Of a stretch of 64,000 bases of DNA, positions 52,297 to 62,000 are shown piece after piece. Under the pieces are notes generated by a model. That model was not told where the DNA came from. It saw nothing but the letters and a program-made list of their open reading frames with translations, and did no database searches. The position numbers and the translations under genes were made by a program. Origin of the DNA: Gammaproteobacteria bacterium (GTDB lineage Bacteria > Gemmatimonadota > Gemmatimonadetes > Longimicrobiales > Gaopeijiaceae). The stretch lies in the NCBI GenBank assembly GCA_028820325.1, contig JAPPJO010000075.1, forward strand, positions 52,288 through 116,287, written 5' to 3'. The stretch's first letter is position 1. The number at the start of each line of letters is the position of its first letter.

Positions 52297-53498
52297 TCCC
52301 GGCCGATCCTTCTCACTACCACCTCTCCCGCGGGGTCCCGCGCCACCACCAGGTCGGCGGGTACGCCCGGGCCGATCCGCGCGCTTCCGTCCGGGGCGCG
52401 ATGCCCCTCGCCGGCGACGACGAAGAGTCCGCCGGCCGCGACCGTTTCATGGGCTTCCCGGTCCGCCAGGTCGCCCACTTCCACGATGGTCGGGCCCGAT
52501 CGCGTTAGGGGATCGTCGTACTCGATGAGCACGTCGGCCACCATCGGCGGCAGACCCTGCGCGATCAGCGTGCCCCCGGCGAGCAGGAGGTCGCTCACCA
52601 TGTGCCCGTTCGGAGGCAGCCCGTCGTAGAGGGCGAGGTCGACCTCCGCGAAGCTGCCGTCGGCGATCGATCCCAGCGCGGACAGAATGCCGACGAAGTT
52701 CACCATGCGCAGGTGCTGCTTCTGCGGATCATCCGGCCATCCGCCGGACTCGATCAGAATCGTGCTCGTGCCCCACGCTCCCATCAGGTCGCCGAAGGCC
52801 CGCGGGTTGAAGGCGTCGTCGTAGCGGGTGACGTGCCCGCCCACCAGCGGCTCGACCGCCTGGCGCACCACCCCGCACACGCGCATCGCCGCGCGCCGCC
52901 GCTCGCTGATCTCGGGTTTTTCGCTGTGGGCGGGCGCCAGGAGCGCGATGGCCGCCATGCGGCCGGAGTCCCCGACGCGAAAGCGCGGGCTCTGGTCGTG
53001 CAGGTTGAAGCCGAACGCGGGCCGTATCCGGTCGTGCGCCGACTTGAGCGCGCGCCCTTCCGGGGTGGCGAGGCTTCGGGCATCCCGGTTCACGTCGATC
53101 CCGGCCGCGTTGTGGCGCTGAAAGCGGGCCGCGCCGTCCGGGTTGAGCATGGGGACGAAATGCAGGCTCAGACGGTGGGACAGCGCCCGGACCAGAGCGT
53201 GTTCCGGGTGCCGGGCCAGGAATGAGATGATGTCCGCCAGCGCCATGGTCGCGGTGCTCTCGTCCCCGTGCATCTGGGACCACGCCAGCACCCCCACCTC
53301 GCCCTCGCCGAACGACACCATGCGGAGCGGCCGTCCCTCGGCGCTTTCGCCCACCCTTTCGCACGCCAGCGCCGGGCTGCCGTCCAGGATAGGATCGAGG
53401 ATGGTCCAGTAGGCCTCGGGACCGAAGCGTCGCTGACCGAGCCCGCTTACGCGCGCGGTTTCATGGAGTGCGCGTAGCTCCGTGGTGAGTTTCGGCAC
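52293..53498 (-). CDS. M14 family zinc carboxypeptidase
   Basis: The product has 401 residues from a GTG at 53498 with a weak ribosome site. Zinc ligands are in QMHGDESTAT (HxxE) and the third His in FNLHDQSPRF. NPDGAARFQRHNAAGIDVNRDARSLATPEG is the classic M14 substrate block (Arg and Asn-Arg). The catalytic Glu is in ILIESGGWPDD. There is no signal peptide, so it is cytoplasmic or uses another route. The C-terminal 120 residues are an extra beta domain. M14 enzymes cleave C-terminal residues from peptides, including peptidoglycan peptides. Its stop shares CTAG with the convergent nucleotidyltransferase gene. Confidence 0.9.
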   Translation of the reverse strand: MPKLTTELRALHETARVSGLGQRRFGPEAYWTILDPILDGSPALACERVGESAEGRPLRMVSFGEGEVGVLAWSQMHGDESTATMALADIISFLARHPEHALVRALSHRLSLHFVPMLNPDGAARFQRHNAAGIDVNRDARSLATPEGRALKSAHDRIRPAFGFNLHDQSPRFRVGDSGRMAAIALLAPAHSEKPEISERRRAAMRVCGVVRQAVEPLVGGHVTRYDDAFNPRAFGDLMGAWGTSTILIESGGWPDDPQKQHLRMVNFVGILSALGSIADGSFAEVDLALYDGLPPNGHMVSDLLLAGGTLIAQGLPPMVADVLIEYDDPLTRSGPTIVEVGDLADREAHETVAAGGLFVVAGEGHRAPDGSARIGPGVPADLVVARDPAGEVVVRRIGRD

Positions 53499-53814
53499 CG
53501 TTTGGGCTCTTCGAAATCGGTTCTCGATACAGGAGATGCCGGGGCTGGCCTATAGGTTGTCGAACCGCAGGCGCTGAATAATGGCGGCATCTTCGCCGCG
53601 CTGTCCAGGCGCGGTCGCCGTCGCGGCCCGTGCCCCTGTCTCGGTCCACTTCAACCGCTCGGCCCCATCGTTGGCGCGAGGTCCATTACCCCGAGGACTC
53701 TCCGGCGGACACCAATCGTGGCCCGCGGATGTCAGCATTCGAGGTGCTCAAACGTTGTTGTGAGTGATGGAATGCGGCCTTAAACGCAAACGCGACGAGG
53801 ATGACCGACACTCT
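53499..53814. other. Gene-free interval, no recognisable feature
   Basis: This 316-base stretch separates the M14 start from the end of the beta-propeller gene. I see no ORF with a ribosome site, RNA gene, inverted repeat or mobile-element end. It begins a stretch of lower GC that continues to 55.6 kb. Confidence 0.6.
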
Positions 53815-54900
53815 CTAACTCGTACCAAAGACGCGCACCTGAGGGAACGGTTCTTCGCCATAGGTGAAGATGAGTCCATCCTTCACGGAGCCGACCGCTC
53901 CAACTGTGGGGTGTCTCTCGATCACTCGTCCTGCTGATACATCCAGGACGACGAGTTCGTGACGCCGGTTCTCGGCAGAACGCGGGCCTTCGATTTGAAG
54001 CCCGAGCACCACGTTACCGCCGCGATCCGCAACGACAGACGTGCCTGAGTGCGAGAAGCCCTCTTCCGGGTCCGGGCGATACCGGCAGCACAGGCCGAGT
54101 CTGTTTTGCCTGAGCTGCCAGGGAACGTAGTCCTCAAGCGTCGTCTCCCAGAGTACCCCTCCCTCGGGGTCGAAGGCTCGAACCACCGGTACCATCCAAT
54201 TGAACTTCACGATCGTTCGAGTAGCTTCATCGCACGCGATGTAGCCGTAGTTGAGCATATGCGGCGTCTGCCCCAGCTCTCGACGTTGTTCAGCCCCTCG
54301 CGGCTCCTCGGGGCTCGCAAAGCCCCGAATTACCTCGCCATCACCGTCGATTTCGTTGATCGTGGGCTCACTTGGCCCTCCGGGCTGGCGCAGGACGTAA
54401 CGTCGCCCTCCGAGTACACAAACGTCGATTGGTCGGAACCTCAAAGTTGTCACCCCCCTGAAGGCAAGACTGTCTCCATCGAGTTCGAATGTGCTGATCC
54501 GCCCATTGGCGACATCCGCGATGTGGAGAACCCCTTCCGAATCGAGATCAGAGCCACGAATGCCCAGGAGCTCTCGAGGGCCTTGCCCGCTCCGCCGATA
54601 CGAGGTGATGTGGGTGCCGTCCCGATCGAATACGTGGATATCGGAAGTCTGCGCCCCCAGGACGTAGACGTTACCGGCGGCGTCTACCTCGATCGTGCGG
54701 AGAAGACCGAACACCTCGGAGGCATCGCCGTCCAACCGTCCGATGGTCATTTGCAGATCCCCGGGCTCCCACGACTGAGCCGTAACGGGTTCGACCAGCG
54801 GGGTGGACGCAATGGACCCGACGATGCAAAGCAGCGTGAGGGCATGACGCTCCGAGCGGGACAGACAGGTACTACTCATACTAAGCATTTGAGAAATCAT
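53815..54900 (-). CDS. Secreted six-bladed beta-propeller protein
   Basis: The product has 361 residues. The ATG at 54900 has GGAGGG eight bases upstream. The signal is long (hydrophobic around residues 21-38, ending near VTAQSWEPG). The rest reads as a six-bladed propeller of the NHL-like type, with repeated turns: EVDAAGNVYVLGAQTSDIHVFDRDG, SDLDSEGVLHIADVANGRISTFE, and VVADRGGNVVLGLQIEGP. These abound in Gemmatimonadota and Bacteroidetes as secreted binding proteins. Codons contain more A/T in third positions than those of the rest of the window. A frameshifted relative lies immediately beyond on the other strand. Confidence 0.8.
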   Translation of the reverse strand: MISQMLSMSSTCLSRSERHALTLLCIVGSIASTPLVEPVTAQSWEPGDLQMTIGRLDGDASEVFGLLRTIEVDAAGNVYVLGAQTSDIHVFDRDGTHITSYRRSGQGPRELLGIRGSDLDSEGVLHIADVANGRISTFELDGDSLAFRGVTTLRFRPIDVCVLGGRRYVLRQPGGPSEPTINEIDGDGEVIRGFASPEEPRGAEQRRELGQTPHMLNYGYIACDEATRTIVKFNWMVPVVRAFDPEGGVLWETTLEDYVPWQLRQNRLGLCCRYRPDPEEGFSHSGTSVVADRGGNVVLGLQIEGPRSAENRRHELVVLDVSAGRVIERHPTVGAVGSVKDGLIFTYGEEPFPQVRVFGTS

Positions 54901-55031
54901 GGGGTTACCCTCCGGATCGTGGTCTCAAGTTCCAGCGAGTCCACGACGCCTTACGACACTACGCCGTTTACCAGAATCGTCGGTGTTCCCTGTGCACCAA
55001 GTTGCATGGCAGCAGCAGTCATTTTCGATGA

Positions 55032-55633
55032 AAAAGTACCGGCGACTCGTCCGCCGAGCAAACTGACTTCGGGCGGATCCAGCTGTTTACGAAAGACGAA
55101 CGCGTGCCGGAGCGGATCATCCAGTTCAACGTGCCCGTGCCCAATGAAGGATCGCGTTTGACCCCGGGCGGTTTACTCGCAGACCTGACAGCACTCAGGC
55201 CTGACGGCTCTGCGATTGTACAGATTGGGAGAGTGGATGAAAGCGGAACTCCGCCGACCTTTGACATTCTGGCGATCTCGATCAGTCGAGACACGCTCGT
55301 AGTACTCGAGCGTAGGCGCCGTGCCGTTCACAGGGCGTTCTGGGTCCCCGGATACCATCCCCCGTCAGGCAGGTCGTGGTTGGAATGGACGGGACGATCT
55401 GGTTGCTTCGAGAGATGCGCGAGGACCGTGTCGATGTTTGGGAAATCTACGATTCGGCGGGGACTCTCGAGGGCACGGTAGAGGTTGGACAGGGGCGGAG
55501 TTGCCTGAAGCCGTGGACCCCTCGTCTCGCTATCGTCCTCGCGAGCCGTGACGAGGTCTGGGGTACTACATTCGACGAATATGAGGTGCCGTACATTCAC
55601 CGGTACCGCGTTGATAGAACCTGCGCGCCCTGA
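55032..55633 (+). pseudogene. Frameshifted six-bladed beta-propeller remnant
   Basis: Two overlapping frames on the + strand together spell a C-terminal propeller fragment. The first (55032-55363) reads FGRIQLFTKDERVPERIIQF, then DSLVVLE-like text ending in FWVPGYHPP. The second (55355-55633) reads VRQVVVGMDGTIWLL, DVWEIYDSAG and finally the family-typical VPYIHRYRVDRTCAP. Adding one C to the CCCCC run at 55359-55363 joins them in frame as PGYHPPVRQVVVGMD. The 5' part has a stop just before 55032 and no start or signal sequence, so the gene is also truncated. A sequence error would explain the frameshift but not the missing N-terminus. Confidence 0.65.
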
Positions 55634-55697
55634 ATGCGGTTGTTCCTGCCGCAAAGTCACCGAGGTCGACAGGCAGCTCCTGAGCGCGGAGCCGGGA

Positions 55698-56987
55698 TCA
55701 GTACTGGAGATACCGCTCTCGAACCTGCAGGAACTCGTCCAGGTCCGGCTGCCACGCGGCGCGCACCTCCTGCATGGACGCCCCCGCGTCGACAGCCAGC
55801 CGCAGGCGGTCCGTGCCCGCAAGCCGGTCGAAGGCGGCCTCGCGCCATTCCCACAAGTCGCCGGAGAGCGCCGCAGCTTCGATAAGCGCCGCCACCGCAG
55901 CCTCGGTGGGATCGTATCCCGGGTCGGTGGAGACCAACCTCACGCCTCCCACCTCGACTCCGCCGTGCTTGCCGTCGCCGGGGTTTTCCGGCACGAAGCG
56001 AACCGCCTCGAAGCGCACGCCCGCGAGGCCATAACCGTTCAAGTTCGCGGCCAGCGCCTCCCCGTCCAGCCAGGGGGCTCCGATCTGCTGAAAGGCGATG
56101 GGCGTGCCCCGGCCCACGGACAGGTTGGTCCCTTCGAACAGGCAGGTGCCCGGATAGTGACGGGCGCTCTCCACCGAAGGCATGTTCGGCGAAGGCGCCA
56201 CCCAGGGAAGCCCGGTGTCCGGGAACCAGTCGCCCCGGCTCCATCCCGAGAGCGGGGCCACGCCGAGTTCCGCCTCCACCCCGAACTCGCCCCGGAAAAG
56301 ACGCGCCAGTTCGCCCGGGGTCATCCCGTGGCGCATGGGGATGGGGTACATGCCCACGAAGGACGCGAACGCAGGATCCAGCACGTTGCCCTGCACCTCG
56401 ACGCCCCCGATCGGGTTGGGCCGGTCCAGCACCACGAAGGGGATCCCGGCTTCGCCGGCCGCCTCCATCGCCAGCGCCATGGTGTAGACGTAAGTGTAGT
56501 AGCGCGCGCCGATATCCTGGATGTCGAAGAGGAGCACCTCGACGCCCTCCAGCATCTCCGGCGTCGGCTTGCGGGTCGCTCCGTAGAGCGAATGGATCGG
56601 CAGCCCCGTGCTGGGGTCCGTCCCGCTATCCACGAGTTCACCGGCTTCGGCCTCGCCCCGGATGCCATGCTCGGGAGAATAGAGTGCGACCAGCTCCACG
56701 CGCGCGTCCCCGTGCAGGAGGTCGATGGTGGAGACGGCCTGACGGTCGATGCCCGTGTGGTTGGTGACGAGCCCGGCGCGGCGGTCCTCCACCAGGTGGA
56801 TCGAGTCCGCGAGCAGAACCTCGATGCCGGGGCGGGTTTCGCCGGCCACCTGCGCGGCGATGCCGCCGGAAGCATCCACGGCCGGATCGCCCCCTCCGCG
56901 CACGATCAGATTGGCGCCGAGGAGGATCGCGCCCACGGCGACCAGGCCGGCACCGACCCGCGATTGTCGCATCCTTGAGGAAACCAT
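55698..56987 (-). CDS. namZ: Exo-beta-N-acetylmuramidase NamZ (DUF1343)
   Basis: The product has 429 residues. I use the ATG at 56987 with AAGG upstream; the N-terminus has one hydrophobic anchor (VGAGLVAVGAILLGANLIV). The family text runs from GIEVLLADSIHLVEDRRAGLVTNHTG through ELVALYSPEHGIRGEAEAGE, GLPIHSLYGATRKPTPEMLEGVEVLLFDIQDIGARYYTY, DRPNPIGGVEVQGNVLD, and FVGMYPIPMRHGMTPGELA to FEGTNLSVGRGT. NamZ enzymes (GH171) release terminal MurNAc from peptidoglycan chains. The Glu of SPEHGIRGE is a likely catalytic residue. It is divergent from two GH3 genes, a symporter and a sugar kinase, which fits salvage of cell-wall amino sugars. Confidence 0.92.
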   Translation of the reverse strand: MVSSRMRQSRVGAGLVAVGAILLGANLIVRGGGDPAVDASGGIAAQVAGETRPGIEVLLADSIHLVEDRRAGLVTNHTGIDRQAVSTIDLLHGDARVELVALYSPEHGIRGEAEAGELVDSGTDPSTGLPIHSLYGATRKPTPEMLEGVEVLLFDIQDIGARYYTYVYTMALAMEAAGEAGIPFVVLDRPNPIGGVEVQGNVLDPAFASFVGMYPIPMRHGMTPGELARLFRGEFGVEAELGVAPLSGWSRGDWFPDTGLPWVAPSPNMPSVESARHYPGTCLFEGTNLSVGRGTPIAFQQIGAPWLDGEALAANLNGYGLAGVRFEAVRFVPENPGDGKHGGVEVGGVRLVSTDPGYDPTEAAVAALIEAAALSGDLWEWREAAFDRLAGTDRLRLAVDAGASMQEVRAAWQPDLDEFLQVRERYLQY

Positions 56988-57073
56988 TACCTTGCGCCAG
57001 TCCTCGATTGCAGCAGTCCCATGGGTGGTCGGCGGGCTGTCAACTTCGTCCGGGGGGAAGAAGTCGTCAACCG

Positions 57074-59065
57074 GTGCTTGCGCTGAATAGTCGGGCGACG
57101 TCGGGTTCGCGCCTCGCGCCGCCCCTTCGCACGGATGGTCTCGCCTCCCTCCTGGCGCTCGTTCCGATCGTTGTCTCCTGCGGCACCGCGCCGTCTGGCC
57201 GCGGCTTGCCCGAGCCGTCGGCGCCGACGGAAGCCCCGGCGCCGGATGCAACCCCTCCGGCTGGCAACACGGCTCCTCCTCCGGTCGACCGACCGGCTCC
57301 GGCTCCCCCGCCTTCACGCCCGGCCCGAGTCGCCGACGAAACATCGACACCGAGTCCTGCGGCCTCCGCAGAAGCGCTCGGCGCCTGGGCATCCTCCGTC
57401 CTGGAGTCGATGACCCTCGAGGAGAAGGCGGGCCAGTTGCTGATGCCGTGGATGCTCGGCGACTTCGCGCCGGCGGGCTCCGAGGACTTCGAGCGCATGG
57501 CCGAGGCGGTGCGCGATGACGGGGTCGGGGGCGTGATCGTGTCGGTGGGCTCTCCGTCGGAGGTGGCCGCCAAGATCAACAACCTGCAGTCGCTGGCGAA
57601 GTACCCGCTGCTGGTGGGAGCGGATCTAGAGAGCGGGGCCGGCTACCGCATGCGCGGGGCGGTCTACCTGCCCAACGACATCGAGCTGGGCGGCGCCACC
57701 CTGTTCCCGTCGCTGATGGCGGTGGGCGCCACGGGCGACGACAGTCTGGCCTGGGAGATGGGCCGCGTCACCGCCGTCGAAGCGCGCGCCGTGGGCGTCC
57801 ACCTCCCCTTCGCGCCGGTGCTGGACGTCAACAACAACCCGGACAACCCGGTCATCGCCACCCGCTCCTTCGGCGAGGACCCCGCGGAGGTGGCCCGGCT
57901 CGGCTCGGCCTTCGTGCGCGGGCTTCAGGAGCACGGCGCGGTCGCTACCGGCAAGCACTTCCCGGGCCACGGCGACACCGGGGTGGACTCCCATGTGGAT
58001 CTGCCGGTGATCCGGGTGGACCGCGAGCGACTGGACCGCGTCGAGCTGCGTCCCTTCCGCGCGGCGGTCGATGCCGGCATGGGCGCCGTCATGAGCGCGC
58101 ACGTCTCCATCCCCTCCGTCACCGGCTCCGTCTCGATGCCCAGCACCCTCTCCCCCGCGGTCCTCTCAGACCTGCTGCGGGGAGAGATGGGATTCGAGGG
58201 CCTGATCGTGACCGACGCCATGAACATGGCCGCGATCACGCGCCGGTTCGGGGCCCGCGACGCGGTCGTGCGCGCGCTCGAAGCCGGCGCCGACATCATC
58301 CTCATGCCCGAAAACCCCCGCGCGGCGCGCGAGAGCCTGGTCGCCGCGGTCCGCTCGGGCCGCGTCAGCGAAGCGCGCCTGGACCGCTCGGTGGCCCGCA
58401 TCCTCGAGTTGAAGGAGCGGATGGGGCTCGATCGCGAACGCTACACGGACATCTTCGGGATCCATCGCAAAGTCGGGATCCCGGAGCATGTGGAGCGGGC
58501 TACGGAGATCGCCGAGGCATCCATTACCCTCCTGCGCAACGACCGCAACCTGCTCTCGCTGCGCGGAACCCGCACCGCGAACGTCCTCTCCGTCACGTAC
58601 CGCGCTCGCAACAACCTGCTCGCCGGACGCTATTTTAATACTCGCGTGCGCGAGACCTACCGCCGGCTGCGCACGGCGTATCTGGACTCGGGCATCGCCG
58701 ACAGCGAGTACGATCGTCTGCTCGCGCGCGCCTCCCGCTCGGACCTGGTCATCGTATCCGCGTACGTGGCCGCGGCCCGCACCGACGGCAGGCCGAACCT
58801 GCCCGAGCCCCTGTCGGACTTCGTCGAGGCGCTGGCGGACCGGCGCGTGCCGCACATCGTCATCTCTTTCGGCAATCCCTACCTGCTCTCCGACGTCCCC
58901 GAAGCCCAGGCCTACATGCTGGCCTGGAGCGCATCGGAGGTCAGCCAGATCGCCGCCGCCCGGGCACTCTTCGGGGAGATCCCCATCCGCGGGCGCACGC
59001 CCACAGGGCTCCCGTCGCTCTTCGATATAGGAGACGGGATTCAGCTCCCCGTCAGGGGCCGATGA
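57074..59065 (+). CDS. GH3 beta-N-acetylhexosaminidase-like lipoprotein
   Basis: The product has 663 residues from a GTG at 57074. The signal LLALVPIVVSC ends in a lipobox and is followed by a ~75-residue Pro/Ala linker. The GH3 domain (residues ~105-430) has the NagZ-type KHFPGHGDTGVDSHVDLPV, whose His acts with an Asp as general acid/base, and the nucleophile Asp in IVTDAMNMAAI. A second alpha/beta domain follows to residue ~660 (DIGDGIQLPVRGR end). NagZ-like enzymes remove GlcNAc from muropeptides. Outer-membrane or periplasmic anchoring suggests action on extracellular wall fragments. The next gene overlaps by 4 bases. Confidence 0.9.
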   Translation: MLALNSRATSGSRLAPPLRTDGLASLLALVPIVVSCGTAPSGRGLPEPSAPTEAPAPDATPPAGNTAPPPVDRPAPAPPPSRPARVADETSTPSPAASAEALGAWASSVLESMTLEEKAGQLLMPWMLGDFAPAGSEDFERMAEAVRDDGVGGVIVSVGSPSEVAAKINNLQSLAKYPLLVGADLESGAGYRMRGAVYLPNDIELGGATLFPSLMAVGATGDDSLAWEMGRVTAVEARAVGVHLPFAPVLDVNNNPDNPVIATRSFGEDPAEVARLGSAFVRGLQEHGAVATGKHFPGHGDTGVDSHVDLPVIRVDRERLDRVELRPFRAAVDAGMGAVMSAHVSIPSVTGSVSMPSTLSPAVLSDLLRGEMGFEGLIVTDAMNMAAITRRFGARDAVVRALEAGADIILMPENPRAARESLVAAVRSGRVSEARLDRSVARILELKERMGLDRERYTDIFGIHRKVGIPEHVERATEIAEASITLLRNDRNLLSLRGTRTANVLSVTYRARNNLLAGRYFNTRVRETYRRLRTAYLDSGIADSEYDRLLARASRSDLVIVSAYVAAARTDGRPNLPEPLSDFVEALADRRVPHIVISFGNPYLLSDVPEAQAYMLAWSASEVSQIAAARALFGEIPIRGRTPTGLPSLFDIGDGIQLPVRGR

Positions 59066-62000
59066 GGGGCGTGAAGCACGCCAGGCGGGTTCGTCCCGCA
59101 GGGCCGCGTCCAGGACGGGTCGGGATGGCCGTCCCGTGGCCGTGGCCGGCGGCGTTGCTCCTCCTGCTTGCGGTCGGGGCAGCCTGCGACGGTCCGGCTC
59201 GGGATTCCGGCGGAGCGGAGGGATCGCCTGCGGCCCTCTATTACGATGAACTCGATGGTCGGGCGAGTACATGGGTGGATGAGACGCTCGCTTCGCTCTC
59301 CCTGCGCGAGCGCATCGCGCAGCTCGTGGTTCCCTGGATCCCCGGCGCGTACGCCTCGTCGAGCGACGCCAGCTTCCGCACGCTGGAGCGTTGGGTGACG
59401 GAGGAGGGCATCGGAGGCGTCGTCATCTCGATCGGCTCGCCCCACTCCTACGCCTCGCTGCTGAACCGCCTCCAGAACGCCGCCCGCGTCCCGCTGCTGG
59501 TCACCGCGGATTTCGAGAACGGGGGTCCGGGGATGCGCGTCAACCACTCCTACGCGCTTCCCACCCTGCTCCCGCAGGGCGGAGGCACCAGCTTCCCGCC
59601 CACGATGGCCTTCGGCGCCATCGGCGACCCGGCCTTCGCCCACGAATACGGGCGCATCACGGCGGTGGAGGCGCGCGCGCTGGGCGTGCACCTGAACTTC
59701 GCCCCGGTCCTCGACGTCAACTCCAATCCCGAGAACCCCATCATCAACACCCGTGCCTTCGGAGAGGACCCGGAGGCGGTGGCGCGGCTGGGGACGGCGT
59801 ACATCGAGGGTGCGCGAGAGGGCGGCGTGCTCACCACGGCGAAGCACTTTCCGGGTCACGGCGACACCCGCACCGACTCGCACATCGAACTTCCGGTGGT
59901 GGCCGCGGACAGGGAGCGCCTGGAGGCGATGGAGCTGGTGCCCTTCCGGCGAGCCGTGTCCGCCGGCGTCGATGCGGTAATGACGGCTCACGTCGCGGTG
60001 CCCGGCATCCTGGGGAGCGACGTGCCGGCGACGCTGTCGCCCTACTTCCTCACGGAGCTCCTGCGCGAGGACATGGAGTTCGATGGCCTGATCTTCACGG
60101 ATGCATTGAGGATGGGCGCAATCTCGCGCGGATACGGGGCGGGAGAAGCGGCGGTGCTGGCTCTTGAGGCGGGCTCGGACGTGCTCCTTGTGCCCGAGGA
60201 TGTGGGCGAGGCCATCGACGCGGTGGAGGTCGCGGTGCGCACCGGCCGGGTGGCGCGCGAACGCATCGACCGGTCGGTGCGGCTGCTGCTGGGCGCCAAG
60301 GCGCGCGTGGGGCTCCACGAGCGCCGCACCGTCGACCTGGTGGCCGTGCCCGAGGTGGCGGGTTCCGCCCGGCACCTGACCTTCGCCGACCTCGCCGCCG
60401 AGCGCTCCGTCACCCTGGTGCGCGACCGCGACGGCCTGGTGCCGCTCCCGGCCGATGCCCGCGGCCTGGTGGTGAGCGTCACCTACGCCCGCGACCAGGA
60501 CCTGATCGCCGGCCGCGAGTTCGACCGGGTCGCGGCGCGCTTCGTGGACGGCTTCCGGAGCCTGCGCCTCGACGAGGGATCGGATGCGGCGGCGTACCAG
60601 GCAGTGCGGGACGCCGCGGGCGACGCGGACGTGGTGCTCCTGAACGTGTACGTGCCCCCGTTCGCCGGAGCGGGCTCCGTGGCGGTCCCGGATGCGCTGC
60701 GCGAGATGGTGGGCGACCTGTCCGGGCGCGGCGCGGTGGTGGTCTCGTCCTTCGGCAATCCCTACTCGCTGAGCGCATTCGAGGACCTGGGCAGCTACCT
60801 CATCGCCTGGGGCAGCCACGAGGTCTCGCAGCGCGCCGGGGCCTTCGCGCTCATGGGAGCCGCGGAGATCTCCGGTACGCTCCCCATCAGCATCCCGCCC
60901 GACCACGGGGCGGGGGACGGGCTCCGCAGGGAGGCGCTCCCGGAACCGGCGGCGATCCGGGACGCCCTGATGGCCGTGCCGTCGTGGGTCGTGCAACCGC
61001 TTGAGTTCGTGACTGCCGCGCGCGCTGCGGATGACGACCAGGAGGTCCAGGGGCAGATCAGCCCGCTCGAGGGCGACCCCGCGGGCGCGGGGATGTCGGC
61101 GGCCGTCCTGGAGGCGCTCGACCGCCGCATCCTCGACGCCATCGCCGGCTCGGCCAGCCCGGGCGCGGCGCTCGCCGTCGTGCGCCACGGCCAGTTGGTG
61201 CGCCTGCGCGGCTACGGCCGCCTGGACTGGGATCCCGCGTCTGCGCCGGCCACCCCTTCCTCCATCTACGACATGGCTTCGGTCACCAAGGTGATGGGCA
61301 CCACCACGGCCGCCATGATCCTGGTCGACGAGGGCCGCCTCGACCTGGACGCCCCCGTGGTGCGCTACCTTCCGTGGTGGTCGGCGGGCGACCCGCGCAA
61401 GGAGGCGGTCACCGTGCGCCAGTTGCTGCTCCACCGGGCCGGGCTGCCTCCCTTCCGCCGCTTCTTCCTGGAGATGGAGGGCGTGGAAGCCTACCAGCAG
61501 GCCATCGCCGGGCTGCCTCTCGACTACGCGCCGGGCGACAGCACGGTGTATTCGGACATCGGCATGATGACGGTGGCGTGGGCGATCGAGGAGATCACCG
61601 GCCAGCCGCTGGACCGCTTCCTGAGCGAGCGCGTGTGGGGGCCGCTCGGCATGCAGGACACCGGCTTCAGCCCCGACTCCGTGCTGCACGGGCGCGTGGC
61701 CCCCACCGAGATCGACGCCGACTACCGGGGCGTCCACGTGCGCGGGGTGGTCCACGACGAGAACGCGTACGCGGTGGGGGGCGTGGCCGGCCACGCCGGT
61801 CTCTTCTCCTCCGCGCGCGACATCGCCGTCTACGCCGCCATGATGCTGGCCGGAGGCAGCGCCGGCCCCTGCGACCGCACGCCGGCCATCCCCTGTAGCG
61901 CTCCCCGGTCCGGGACGGTGCGCGTCGTCGAGCCTGCCACGGTGGACGACTTCACCCTCCGCCACGACGCCGGCGCGAGTCGCGCCACCGGCTGGGACAC

